Counted from the stretch's first letter, positions 44,870 to 53,671 are shown. The stretch: DNA of 64,000 nucleotides from RGIG7213 sp045540335 (GCA_045540335.1 JAZQHC010000020.1:1-64000), one strand, 5' to 3'. Numbers and translations: made by a program. Notes: generated by a model from the letters alone, not told the origin.

Positions 44870-45769
44870 TCAATCAATTTGTAATATTACAAGGTGGGCA
44901 GATACAGGTCTGCTTCCGCCCGCAAGAGGAGTGACGGTAAGTGCCGCTGCGCTTCCTGATGGATTTCGTACTGTCAAAACAGAATTTTCAGAAGTAGTTC
45001 GTACGATAGCCATGCCAACAATTTGCGAAGTTCCCGTTGCACGGCCCGCAACGGTATATTCAAGGTCTTGTGCGTTAAGCGTTAAAATCAATTGACCCGC
45101 TTCGCTTACACCAACTTGAAACATTATAAGGTACGCGCCGACAGCAGCAAGATTGAAGGCTGAAGGCCCTATTCGCCCAATATTCGTATTTGCAATAGGA
45201 CCGTTTCGAGGAAAGCTGACATCTGCGCCTACTGCAACCGTGGCAGAATTGTCAGGTGGCATCAAAGCATAAAAGTCTGCATAGCCTAACACTCCGCCCG
45301 TCGGACCTTGAGGACCTGCGGGACCTGTTTCCCCGGCAGGTCCTTGCGGACCTTGCGGGCCGGCGGGGCCGATATCTCCAACAGGACCTTGAGGGCCAAC
45401 CGGTCCTTGTGGGCCGGCGGGACCAATATCACCGATAGGTCCTTGTGGGCCGGTAGGGCCTTGCGGACCCACTGCACCCGTAGTGCCTGCAGGACCTTGC
45501 GGACCAACGGGACCGACTTCCCCTACGGGACCTTGAGGACCGACAGGACCCTGTGGACCGACTGCACCCGTAGCACCTACGGGTCCCTGCGGACCTCGGG
45601 GGCCTGTTTCCCCGGCAGGGCCTTGGGGGCCGATAGGACCTTGCGGCCCCGGGGGGCATATCACACAAGGATCATCTTCTTTATCGCAGCAACACTTTTG
45701 GTTGTTATTCTGATTGCAATGACAACATCTATTATTGGTATTTCTTATGAATGGATTTTGTCTGCTCAT
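44870..45769 (-). CDS. Collagen-like spore-surface-type protein with Cys-rich N-terminus
   Basis: A 299-residue protein with three parts. Residues 1-42 are rich in Asn, Cys and His (RCCHCNQNNNQKCCC), without a signal peptide. Residues ~43-160 are uninterrupted Gly-X-Y triplets, mostly GPQGP, that should form a collagen triple helix. Residues ~165-299 form a beta-jelly-roll trimer domain as in Bacillus BclA. In spore formers such proteins make hair-like naps on the exosporium; the Cys cluster may cross-link it to the coat. ATG 45769 follows AAAGGAGG. Confidence 0.85.
   Translation of the reverse strand: MSRQNPFIRNTNNRCCHCNQNNNQKCCCDKEDDPCVICPPGPQGPIGPQGPAGETGPRGPQGPVGATGAVGPQGPVGPQGPVGEVGPVGPQGPAGTTGAVGPQGPTGPQGPIGDIGPAGPQGPVGPQGPVGDIGPAGPQGPQGPAGETGPAGPQGPTGGVLGYADFYALMPPDNSATVAVGADVSFPRNGPIANTNIGRIGPSAFNLAAVGAYLIMFQVGVSEAGQLILTLNAQDLEYTVAGRATGTSQIVGMAIVRTTSENSVLTVRNPSGSAAALTVTPLAGGSRPVSAHLVILQID
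45310..45650. repeat. GC-rich triplet-of-codons repeats of the collagen region
   Basis: Imperfect tandem repeats of 9- and 18-base units coding for GPQGPxG. Slippage here could change stalk length between strains. Confidence 0.75.
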
Positions 45770-45979
45770 TAAATACCTCCTTTGCAGATTTTGGTGAAAC
45801 ACCATTACATTATATGATTTTTTTCAACAAAAAGATACCGCCTTATACAAACAAAAAACGGGGAAAAATCTCTGTTATAACATTATAAAACGACGGTGAT
45901 AAAAGACCGTTTGTTGAAATATTCACACAAATCAGCTATAATGATCTCACCAATACGCTGCAGATTGGAGAATCGGCAT

Positions 45980-46735
45980 ATGTTTATCCACAAATTCGTT
46001 AACAAAGATAAACCGAATATGGTTTTAATACACGGCGTTCTTACGCCGTGGCAGATATGGACGCCGCAGATCAATGCGTTTAAGGCGCATTATAACATTT
46101 ACGCCGTAGCCTTGAACGCACATACTGAACATATTGCAAGCGAATTTATTTCAGTAGCCGAGGAAGCGGCAGAAATCATACGATACTTAAAGGAAAACAA
46201 CGTAGAAGATATAGATGTTTTATGTGGAATTTCGCTTGGCGGTAAAATTGCACACGAAATCTGGAAAAGCAACAAATTAACCGTTCGTAATCTTATAATG
46301 GACGGCGCGCCGTTGACAGCTTGCCCGAAATTTGCAATAAACGTTATGATTTACAACTACAAAAGTATAATACACAAGTCTCAAAGAAGAGACAGTAAGG
46401 TTATAGAAAATTTTAAAAAACATTTTCTGCCCGAAATATATTTGAAAAACTATTTGAAAATAGCGGATCTCTTTACGGATAGATCAATAGAAAATATCGT
46501 AAATTCGGTTTTTTCAGGCGGAAAGATATATAACTATAACAACAAAAGCAGAATACTGTTTATTCATGGAACAAGATCTAACGAAATTCTTTCCAAAAAA
46601 TCCGCAAAGCTTTTAAAGAAGCATCATCCTTCAGCACAGGTGGTTTGCTTTAAAAACGATCCGCATTGTTACAAGGCGATTTATCAGCCCGAAGAATGGA
46701 TAAAGACCGTAAAAGATTTTTTAAACGGTAATTAA
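45980..46735 (+). CDS. Alpha/beta hydrolase
   Basis: A 251-residue alpha/beta-fold hydrolase. The oxyanion region VLIHGVLTPWQIW, the nucleophile elbow CGISLGGKIAHE (Ser in G-x-S-x-G) and a late His (NDPHCYKA) are all present, so it should be active. I choose ATG 45980 because GGAG lies nine bases upstream and the hydrolase fold begins there; the frame is open 28 codons earlier from a GTG. Substrate unknown. Confidence 0.85.
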   Translation: MFIHKFVNKDKPNMVLIHGVLTPWQIWTPQINAFKAHYNIYAVALNAHTEHIASEFISVAEEAAEIIRYLKENNVEDIDVLCGISLGGKIAHEIWKSNKLTVRNLIMDGAPLTACPKFAINVMIYNYKSIIHKSQRRDSKVIENFKKHFLPEIYLKNYLKIADLFTDRSIENIVNSVFSGGKIYNYNNKSRILFIHGTRSNEILSKKSAKLLKKHHPSAQVVCFKNDPHCYKAIYQPEEWIKTVKDFLNGN

Positions 46736-46809
46736 AAACCGCAATGTAAAATTTACAAAGTTTAACGTTTTTAACCGTCGTTTATTTGAGAATATAAAGA
46801 GAGGAATTT

Positions 46810-47835
46810 ATGTTATCCTTTGAATGTGATTATAACATCGGCGCGCATCCTGAAATTTTAAAATCGTTGATGCGTACCAATATGGAGCCCTGTCCCGGAT
46901 ATGGAAATGATATATATACGGCGCAAGCCCGCGAAAAAATAAAAAAAGCCTGCGGCAAAGAAGATGCAGACGTTTACTTTCTTGTCGGCGGCACACAAAC
47001 CAACCGTATCGTGATAAGCTCTATGTTAAAAAATTACGAAGGCGTCATCGCAGCCGCCACGGGCCATATTAACGTACACGAGGCAGGTGCCATAGAAGGC
47101 TCGGGGCACAAGGTGCTTACAGTAAAAGGCTTCGACGGAAAGCTTTGCGCAGAAGATATTAACAGGCTTATTGCCGAATTTTACAACGACGGTGCGCACG
47201 AGCATATGGTTTTCCCCGGAATGGTATATATATCCCACCCTACCGAATACGGAACGCTTTATACGCTTGACGAATTAAAGCGCATTTCAGACGTTTGCCG
47301 AAGCAACTCTATACCTCTGTTTCTTGACGGTGCGCGCCTCGGCTACGGGTTAATGAGCCGCAACACAGACGTAACCTTAAGGGACATTGCCGATTTATGC
47401 GACGTTTTTTACATTGGCGGCACGAAAATCGGCGCATTGTGCGGCGAGGCAGTAGTTTTTACACACAACAATTCACCTAAACACTTTTTCACTACCATAA
47501 AACAAAACGGCGCACTTTTGGCAAAAGGTCGGCTTTTGGGCATTCAGTTTGATACGCTTTTTACAGACGAGCTTTATTTAAAAATCAGCAAAAACGCTAT
47601 CGACCGCGCAGAAGATTTAAAAAACGTTTTTGAAGAAAAAGGATATTCGTTTTTTAAAAACTCCCCCACCAACCAGCAGTTTGTTATTCTTTCCGACAAG
47701 AAGATAAATATGCTTTCGCCGCTTGTACGTTTTGAAATTTGGGAAAGAATAAACGAAGAAGCTTGTGCCGTACGTTTTGCAACAAGCTGGGCAACCACCA
47801 AAGAAGATATTGAAGCCCTGCGGCAAATTCTTTAG
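46810..47835 (+). CDS. Low-specificity L-threonine aldolase
   Basis: A 341-residue fold-type I PLP enzyme (beta-eliminating lyase family) that splits threonine or allo-threonine to glycine and acetaldehyde. Typical stretches: FECDYNIGAHPEILK, FLVGGTQTNRIVISSM, HINVHEAGAIEGSGHKV, ISHPTEYGTLYTLDELK, FLDGARLGYGL, and the PLP-lysine in YIGGTKIGALCGEAVV. The ATG follows GAGAGGA. The DNA just downstream is a patch of decayed genes. Confidence 0.92.
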   Translation: MLSFECDYNIGAHPEILKSLMRTNMEPCPGYGNDIYTAQAREKIKKACGKEDADVYFLVGGTQTNRIVISSMLKNYEGVIAAATGHINVHEAGAIEGSGHKVLTVKGFDGKLCAEDINRLIAEFYNDGAHEHMVFPGMVYISHPTEYGTLYTLDELKRISDVCRSNSIPLFLDGARLGYGLMSRNTDVTLRDIADLCDVFYIGGTKIGALCGEAVVFTHNNSPKHFFTTIKQNGALLAKGRLLGIQFDTLFTDELYLKISKNAIDRAEDLKNVFEEKGYSFFKNSPTNQQFVILSDKKINMLSPLVRFEIWERINEEACAVRFATSWATTKEDIEALRQIL

Positions 47836-47861
47836 ATACTCATACTGAAAAAAAGGTGCGC

Positions 47862-47965
47862 AAGTCAATAACTGATATCCCGTTTCATTTGCTTTTTTGA
47901 GAGCAATCCGCAGCTTGGAAAGAAAGTCTGCCTTGCCGTTGGCAATATTAAGCGTTAACTGCAAC
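47862..47965 (-). pseudogene. Remnant of a four-helix-bundle (S23/IVP-type) gene
   Basis: On the minus strand this short stretch encodes NGKADFLSKLRIALKKANETGY, closely matching QGKKDFVSKLEIALKEASETGY of the intact gene at 54507-54860. The matching frame has lost its start, and the sequence downstream does not resemble the rest of the protein. Like the intact gene it lies directly downstream of a hairpin cluster. Confidence 0.75.
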
Positions 47966-47994
47966 AATTTGCAATTGCCGTGAAGTCTTCCGCA

Positions 47995-48075
47995 AGGGAA
48001 ACATGAAGCGAAGCGTGCACCCGCTATCCATGTGCCGAAGGCACACTTCATAGGGCGAAGCTCTGATCTGCAATC
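47995..48075. repeat. Hairpin array B (degenerate) next to four-helix-bundle remnant
   Basis: Contains ATGAAGC/CTTCAT-type spacers and the hairpin GTGCC-gaa-GGCAC, plus a weaker TCTTCC-gcaa-GGGAA hairpin. The spacer word (CTTCAT or its complement) is the one that separates hairpins in array A. Confidence 0.6.
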
Positions 48076-48187
48076 GTACGTAAAGCCTGCCGTCATCGTA
48101 TGCTATAATACCCTCAGGGGCAGTATCGTCGCCCGTTATAAGCTCGTCATCAAGTGATGGGGTGTTAGATCTCTTTTCGTTATCCAT
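48065..48187 (-). pseudogene. Interrupted gene start following the apgM remnant
   Basis: An ATG at 48187 with GAAAGGA upstream opens a frame MDNEKRSNTPSLDDELITGD, then APEGIIAYDDGRLYVRLQIR, after which it runs straight into hairpin array B. The original protein is not recognisable. It sits in the same place relative to the apgM remnant as lepB does to apgM at 2287, but the sequences are not alike beyond an acidic start. Confidence 0.45.
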
Positions 48188-48226
48188 ATTAATATTCCTT
48201 TCCCCGTATGTCAGAGCCCTGCTTTA

Positions 48227-48385
48227 TCAGACGCCTTTTTCAATGAAATAATCGAACAAAAACTCGCCCTTATCAAGATAAAAATCAGTTTTTGCATTGT
48301 CCTCGGTAAATGAAGGTATTCCCTTTTCAGCCTTTTTTGACGAATACGGTAAACGAAATAACACAGCAGCCTTTCTGACCGGCCG
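48227..48385 (-). pseudogene. Decayed 3' fragment of a second apgM-like gene
   Basis: The minus-strand frame reads RKAAVLFRLPYSSKKAEKG then IPSFTEDNAKTDFYLDKGEFLFDYFIEKGV. This parallels the last ~45 residues of ApgM at 1053-2264 (YSSEKDEEGIESFTEDNAEK, then FYLNEGEHLFDYFIKK). The upstream 90 percent of the gene is absent, so it is a fragment from a deletion or duplication. The window thus held two related genes at some time. Confidence 0.8.
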
Positions 48386-48404
48386 CATGGGATTTTTAAA
48401 ACCA

Positions 48405-48441
48405 AAAGCGTGATGCCCAATAAAGAGCATCACGCTTTTTT
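48405..48441. terminator. Terminator of the fibre operon
   Basis: AAAGCGTGATGC / GCATCACGCTTT stem with an eight-base loop, 14 bases past the stop of the pilin-like gene. Confidence 0.8.
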
Positions 48442-48454
48442 TAAGACTTTGATT

Positions 48455-49885
48455 TTAGTGCGTTGAGTGAATTCTGCGTTTTCTCGTAAGCACGAGCATA
48501 GTCAAGATCGAAACGATAAGCATAGTTACTATCGCAACAAGCGTTGTATCACCCGTAGGCGGTACATCTACGTCTGCATCGTACACGTTTTCGAAGTATG
48601 CAACGGGATCATCCGTCATCTGTCCGTCAACAGAAACAACAGCCTTCAATTCTCCGTTATCATCAAACGCCACGCTTACCGTAACATCATACACCTTATC
48701 ACTGTACGTCACGTTCTGAACAGCCGTATTTACCTCGTACAGCTTATAAGTATGAACGCCGATATCATTTTCGGTGTAAAGCAGATCGAATACTGCATTA
48801 CCGTTTTCGTCAGTCTTCAATTTAGTCTTTTCGCCCGAAACATCATTTTCAAGGACGAATTCAAAGCCCTCAGGACCGATAGACGCCGTGCCGACATTCT
48901 TGACAGTCTTCTTTACGGTTATCGAAGAAGCTACAGAGTCCTCAACAGGCGGCAACGGAACAAACGAGTTGTTGAACTGAACACTTACCGTGTGCGAGCC
49001 GTCCTGCTCTTTAACAGCCTGTGCGTTTTCCGAAGCGGTAACGGATGAAATTTCAAGCCTTCCGTCCATATCGCTGTCTGTAACTGCCATATTGAAATGG
49101 TTGACCGTCATATCGTATATAACGCCCTCGTCATGCCCTGCCTGCTCTGTCATACGGAACGCGTAAACACCGACAGAGTCAAAATGCAGCCCGGAAAGCG
49201 CATCCGAAAAATCAAATTTATTGAAGTCATCATTCAAAGGATCGTATTCAACTTCTCTTGTACCGAGTGATACCCATTGATCGCCCGTATGATATTCAAG
49301 CAGAAATGTAAATTTGTCGCCTTCCTGCCACGGTCTGCCGCGCAGTATCTTTTCGCCCTTAAGCACCACATTTTTTTCAGCTTCAGCCGGAGAATATACA
49401 TTTATATAATCTACAACAGATACGGCATTGGGCTGTATGATAACATTTTTTTCGTTCTGACCGTCCTTTACGAAAAATCCGGGAAACGTATCTTCTTCCG
49501 TAACTGTAACAGACGTTCCTGCAAATATACCGTTAAGCGTAAGCGAAGCGCCCGGCTTCACGGCAACGGAAATATTCCCCTCATCATCCGCGGTAAAGCG
49601 CTCGCCGTTTTCGGCGCTGAGTGTCTTACCCGCATAATCCGAGCCGAGATCGATGTTGAACAGGAATTTTATCGCATCGGGGATAGTATATCCCGCACCG
49701 AGAGGATGCTCGACTGTTTTATTAAGCGTAAGCTGTCCGAGCGGATACGGTGTCGGTCTGAATGTGTTTGTCAGCGGGCGCGTTTGAGTTATGACATACG
49801 ATACAGTCGGAAATACCGCAACGGTAAATATCATCAGTGCAGATACGATCAAAGCAATGCGTTTTACAATGCCTGATTTTGACAT
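48455..49885 (-). CDS. Sortase-anchored pilin-like protein (Spy0128-type domains)
   Basis: A 476-residue surface protein. The N-terminal helix (about 8-28) is a signal segment. The middle is made of beta-sandwich repeats; the last one (about 320-440: ITVKKTVKNVGTASIGPEGFEFVLE..., YKLYEVN, YSDKVYDVTVSV) is a streptococcal pilin isopeptide-linkage domain. The end has the sorting signal VPPTGD, a hydrophobic helix and RKRR. ATG 49885 follows AAAGGAG. It is the last gene of the sipW/TasA-like operon and may link the fibre to the wall. Confidence 0.85.
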   Translation of the reverse strand: MSKSGIVKRIALIVSALMIFTVAVFPTVSYVITQTRPLTNTFRPTPYPLGQLTLNKTVEHPLGAGYTIPDAIKFLFNIDLGSDYAGKTLSAENGERFTADDEGNISVAVKPGASLTLNGIFAGTSVTVTEEDTFPGFFVKDGQNEKNVIIQPNAVSVVDYINVYSPAEAEKNVVLKGEKILRGRPWQEGDKFTFLLEYHTGDQWVSLGTREVEYDPLNDDFNKFDFSDALSGLHFDSVGVYAFRMTEQAGHDEGVIYDMTVNHFNMAVTDSDMDGRLEISSVTASENAQAVKEQDGSHTVSVQFNNSFVPLPPVEDSVASSITVKKTVKNVGTASIGPEGFEFVLENDVSGEKTKLKTDENGNAVFDLLYTENDIGVHTYKLYEVNTAVQNVTYSDKVYDVTVSVAFDDNGELKAVVSVDGQMTDDPVAYFENVYDADVDVPPTGDTTLVAIVTMLIVSILTMLVLTRKRRIHSTH

Positions 49886-50044
49886 AACCCTGACACTCCT
49901 TTCATTTATGTCGTTGATCTTCATAAGAACAGTAATACGTCCGTAATAACTTGCGGACATATCACCGTTCCCTACCCTCAAAAAGAGGGTAGGAAATCGG
50001 ATAGTGGTAAAATTAAATTCGAATAATCAAGAGTCAGCGCTTAA

Positions 50045-51388
50045 TTACTGAATGTCAAATGTAACTGTTTTACCGTTTTCGTTTGATGCTTCTGTAATAT
50101 TTGCAATGTCAGAACCATCGCTTACAGAGCAGCCAACGAGTGTGATCGTAACGTCCTTGGATGCTTGATTTGCAGCGATCGTCATTTCGGGAGCAAATAC
50201 AGTATTGTAGATAGTTGCATCGCCGTAGAACTTAAGAACACTGTTTTCGGGAACAAGCTCGCACTTGTTGAATATGCAGTTTTCGATAGTTACGGATACG
50301 CCGCCGCCGAATGAGCACCAGCCTGCAATTGTAGAATTTCTAATGATTACATCACCCTCACCAATGATGTTAAGAGCGTATGTGGGGGAAGAGATAGAGC
50401 AGTTTTCAAATACGATCTCGCCTGTAGCGTAGCAATTGTAAACAACAGGACCGCGCTCGCAGGAAAGCTCGCAGTTTGTGATAGTTGCCGTACCGCTGAT
50501 GGGAAGAGCTTCAGCTTCTTCGTTTTCGATGGTTACGTTGTCGATAGCGATATCGTTAACTACGATATTCTTGCCGATAGCAGATGTGTCAAGAACTGTG
50601 TTGCCGTTACCGCGGATAGAAGTGCCGTCGCCGATAGTAGCGGGAAGCTTGTATGTGCCGTTAGCGAGAACTACCTCTGCGCCGTCTTCAGCTGCAGCTG
50701 CATCGAAAGCGTCCTGTGTCTTTACAAAAACTGCGCCATCGGAGAAGTGCTTGTCACCCCACTGATCCATGTAAGCGTCATATGCTTCATAAACATCGTT
50801 GAAGCCTTTAGCCTGGATAGCGTAAGCGGAGCAGTAAACTGCAAAGTTGGAAAGATCAAAGGGGATCTCTGTAGCCTGACCTGCTTCAACTATGTAGTAC
50901 TTGCCGTCTTCGTTGTTGAAGTCAACTCTGGGGTCAACAGTAACAGAGTCAAGGGGAGTAAAATCGAAGCCTTCTCCTTCTTCGTCGTTTGCAGGGAGAA
51001 CATCTTCGCAAAGAAGAGCAATGGAAATGTACTTGTCACCGTTTATTTCAACTTCTCTGTCCTGACCGAGAGGTTGCCAAGTCTTCCATGTTGCGCCGAG
51101 CTGAACATCAACATAGTTGTATATAGCTGCGGGAACTGCAACTGTTGCCCAAACATATGCATCTTCAGAGCCTACGTTTGTAATGATGCCGTACTTTTCA
51201 ACTGCGACGCCGGGAACTGCGCTTGCGCCCTCCTTAGGAAAATAAGGCTCTTCAAAATCAATGTTAACGTTGCCAATTGTGAATACATTTGCCTCTGTTA
51301 CCTTGTCCGTGAGGTAAGCGAGAGTTGTACCAACTGCAAGAGAAACAGCCATAACAACACTCAAAGCGATAATAAGCTTCTTTTTCAT
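50045..51388 (-). CDS. TasA-like fibre protein with right-handed beta-helix domain
   Basis: A 447-residue exported protein. The SipW-type signal (KKKLIIALSVVMAVSLAVGTTLAYLTDKVTEANVFTIGNV) leads into a TasA/CalY-like domain (about 38-190). From about 225 on the sequence has short hydrophobic repeats typical of a parallel beta-helix (TITNCELSCE, EIVFENCSIS, VIIRNSTIAG, VTIENCIFNK). The start is the ATG after AGAAAGG; the frame extends 15 codons upstream. The beta-helix tail is unusual for a fibre subunit and may bind glycans. Confidence 0.8.
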   Translation of the reverse strand: MKKKLIIALSVVMAVSLAVGTTLAYLTDKVTEANVFTIGNVNIDFEEPYFPKEGASAVPGVAVEKYGIITNVGSEDAYVWATVAVPAAIYNYVDVQLGATWKTWQPLGQDREVEINGDKYISIALLCEDVLPANDEEGEGFDFTPLDSVTVDPRVDFNNEDGKYYIVEAGQATEIPFDLSNFAVYCSAYAIQAKGFNDVYEAYDAYMDQWGDKHFSDGAVFVKTQDAFDAAAAEDGAEVVLANGTYKLPATIGDGTSIRGNGNTVLDTSAIGKNIVVNDIAIDNVTIENEEAEALPISGTATITNCELSCERGPVVYNCYATGEIVFENCSISSPTYALNIIGEGDVIIRNSTIAGWCSFGGGVSVTIENCIFNKCELVPENSVLKFYGDATIYNTVFAPEMTIAANQASKDVTITLVGCSVSDGSDIANITEASNENGKTVTFDIQ

Positions 51389-51559
51389 TTTTTCAAAACC
51401 TTTCTTAAAAAATATTTTTTTACTGTGTGTCATTCGCCGTGCATTCGTCGCTGCACGTAATGCCTTCGGCGATAGTTCACATAATAAACTTAAGTTAAAT
51501 GCTCCGCAGATCAGATATCAACGCGGAGTGCCGATCTTATTTCAGATCGAAGCGCGTTC

Positions 51560-52207
51560 TTACGCGCCTGTGCCGTCGTCAGACGGCGTTTTCTGACCTG
51601 CAATCAGAGTCCACGCATCAGCAGCGGAATCAATTGCATCAAGATCAGCATCTGCCTGTACTGCATACGCAGTTACAGTAAGCGTAGGATAATTCTGTTC
51701 ACCCTCTGCGTCAAGCGCATTGAGCTGCTCCTTTGTCACATCGCCGTTCACGAGCACCTGATTATCCTTGAGAACGAAATACTCTGTATCAGCGTCTTCA
51801 TTCTTTGCGTACTCTCTGTAATATACGCCTTCTTCAAGCTCTGTCCAGCCTTCAGCGATCTCATATGTCATAAAATCGTCAAAGTTATCAGATTTTTCAA
51901 GCTTTACGAATACCCAGCAATCCTCGCTGCCCTTTACAACAGTGACCTTAGGATCCTTGAAAATACTGTTGCCGGGAAGCATATTGTAGGAGTTTGTGTT
52001 GGGGTCTCCATCATCGTCATCAGTATCTGTTTCATCGAGCTTGATATTGATATCCCCGTATGTAAAGGTATTTACAACAGGAGGAGTTTCAGCTATCAAC
52101 CAAGCAACAGTACCCCCCATAACGCCGCAGAGAACAAGCGCACAGGCAATAACCGTGATCATGGACTTAGTGCCGAATCTTCTTGTGGATGTTTTCTTTT
52201 GTTTCAT
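51560..52207 (-). CDS. SipW-dependent TasA/CalY-like protein
   Basis: A 215-residue exported protein. The signal ends with GGTVAWLIAETPPVVNTFTYGDINIKLDET, the SipW-type pattern (A-W/Y-L-x-x ... NTFTxG), followed by a jelly-roll domain with an acidic loop (DTDDDDGDPN) and the conserved PG...KDP.VTV motif. It is probably one of the fibre subunits. It has a strong ribosome site (AAAGGAGG) and lies between two similar genes. Confidence 0.85.
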   Translation of the reverse strand: MKQKKTSTRRFGTKSMITVIACALVLCGVMGGTVAWLIAETPPVVNTFTYGDINIKLDETDTDDDDGDPNTNSYNMLPGNSIFKDPKVTVVKGSEDCWVFVKLEKSDNFDDFMTYEIAEGWTELEEGVYYREYAKNEDADTEYFVLKDNQVLVNGDVTKEQLNALDAEGEQNYPTLTVTAYAVQADADLDAIDSAADAWTLIAGQKTPSDDGTGA

Positions 52208-52269
52208 GATATTTCCTCCTTTCTTTGTAAATTTTATTTCAACGCATAAATGCGGTGAATTATTTGTTA

Positions 52270-52935
52270 TTAGCTCGCCTGAGCATCAAATGCCGCCCAT
52301 GCGCCGTCCTCGTCGTTTTCAAACGTAGCGGACTGTATTGCGTGGCCGTACACAACTATCTTGAACCCGTTTTCGTACAGGGACGCCAGCTCTTCGCCAT
52401 TAAGCGTTCCGGGAATTATAAGCGTATCAAACAAAGCCGGAAGGACCTCATCCGATGCATTGCCCTCTGCATCATATCCGTCAACAGTCTGATAATAGCG
52501 GTATTCCAGCGATACTGTGTTTTCCTCATCATTTTCCTCAGCGCCGTGATACAGCCATACGCTTTCATCCCAGCCGCCGAAAAGGTCGGCGTATCCGTCA
52601 AGACCGTTCTTGCCATCGGCTATTATAGCCTTGACCGCACTGTTGTTATGAACGGTAAGTATCATTCTTACATAGGCTTCCTCGCTGCTTGACTTTACTG
52701 TAACTGTGGGATCCTTTTCGTATGTCTTGCCGGGAATGATGTGGTAGTTGTTACCGCTTTGGTCACCGTCTCCGTCAGCATCCGTTTCCTGCAGGGATAT
52801 ATCAACATTGCCGACTGTAAAGGTGTTTACGACAGTTTCCTTATCGGTAAGATAAGCAAGGGTAGCAAGCACCGTTGCAGCGGCAACGGTCAATGCGCAA
52901 AGTATAAGTATTACCGACTTAACCTTAGTATTCAT
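52270..52935 (-). CDS. SipW-dependent TasA/CalY-like protein
   Basis: A 221-residue exported protein of the same family. Its signal is VLATLAYLTDKETVVNTFTVGNVDISLQET, followed by an acidic loop (DADGDGDQSGN), the PGKTYEKDPTVTV motif and a jelly-roll fold. The three TasA-like proteins of this operon share the N-terminal 80 residues in pattern but differ in length. It is the first substrate gene after sipW. Confidence 0.88.
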   Translation of the reverse strand: MNTKVKSVILILCALTVAAATVLATLAYLTDKETVVNTFTVGNVDISLQETDADGDGDQSGNNYHIIPGKTYEKDPTVTVKSSSEEAYVRMILTVHNNSAVKAIIADGKNGLDGYADLFGGWDESVWLYHGAEENDEENTVSLEYRYYQTVDGYDAEGNASDEVLPALFDTLIIPGTLNGEELASLYENGFKIVVYGHAIQSATFENDEDGAWAAFDAQAS

Positions 52936-52981
52936 AATCTCTCTCCTTGGTGTGTCTATATATAAATGTATTTAATTGACA

Positions 52982-53581
52982 TTATTCGCTCTTTTTGTCG
53001 TCCGTGTCGGGATCACATTCATCGTGCAGCTCAGCCGACGCGTCCTTTTTTCGTTTTTTCTTTTTACAGTCATCAGAGGTAAAAAAATCAATGACAGTAA
53101 CGATAAGCGCCGCCGCCGCGCCTGCGGCTATTGCATAATAGCAACCGGGCGGAGACTGGACATACGTAGCAAGATATCCCATCTTCGGAATGACGAAAAC
53201 AGGCGTACCGATCACCTTTTCGGGACTTAACGGCTCATCGCCGTCCGCTATATCATTAGCGTCTCCTTTGGTTATAAAGCCGAGCAGCTCGCCCGTATCC
53301 TCGTCCCTTACGACCTGTATTATCCTGTGCGTAGCCGTAGTATTGCCGACAAGGTTAAAGGTAATAACATCCTGCTCCTTAAGGGTGTACGGGTCAACAT
53401 GCTTGACATATATCAACGAGCCCGTCGGATACTCAGGCTCCATAGAACCCGAAAGAACAGTATATATCTGTATATTGAAAACTCTTACGCCCGCAAGCAT
53501 CATCGCTAAAACGACTGCAAGAGCAACGATAACGTATGTAATGATCTTGAGCGGTATCTTAATGTATGGTCTCAATGACAT
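52982..53581 (-). CDS. sipW: SipW-type signal peptidase I (Ser/His)
   Basis: A 199-residue membrane signal peptidase of the SipW/ER type. Ser46 is in VLSGSMEP and the general base is His85 in TATHRIIQ, in place of the Lys of ordinary bacterial enzymes. Two membrane helices flank the catalytic domain (about 10-32 and 146-168), and the C-terminus is charged. It heads the operon and should process the three TasA-like proteins whose genes follow. The housekeeping lepB is at 2287. Confidence 0.92.
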   Translation of the reverse strand: MSLRPYIKIPLKIITYVIVALAVVLAMMLAGVRVFNIQIYTVLSGSMEPEYPTGSLIYVKHVDPYTLKEQDVITFNLVGNTTATHRIIQVVRDEDTGELLGFITKGDANDIADGDEPLSPEKVIGTPVFVIPKMGYLATYVQSPPGCYYAIAAGAAAALIVTVIDFFTSDDCKKKKRKKDASAELHDECDPDTDDKKSE

Positions 53582-53643
53582 TCCTTTTCCGAATGCGATG
53601 TAAAAAAGGCACTCAATTTCTCATATTAAAATTACACAAATTC

Positions 53644-53671
53644 ATTTTACTTTTTTTATGTAAAAAGTCAA
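53644..53671 (-). promoter_or_regulatory. Candidate promoter for the fibre operon
   Basis: Minus strand TTGACT (53666-53671), 16 bases, TAAAAT (53644-53649), about 60 bases before sipW. Confidence 0.5.

Noticed and set aside
45256..45772. Several open frames in the collagen region
   Set aside because: They arise from the 9-base GC-rich repeats read in other frames; the minus-strand GXY frame with ribosome site explains the DNA.
51434..51500. Fourth hairpin cluster between two fibre genes
   Set aside because: Some complementary blocks (GTGCA/TGCAC, TCGCC/GGCGA) are present, but no constant spacer word repeats, so I do not count it with arrays A-C.
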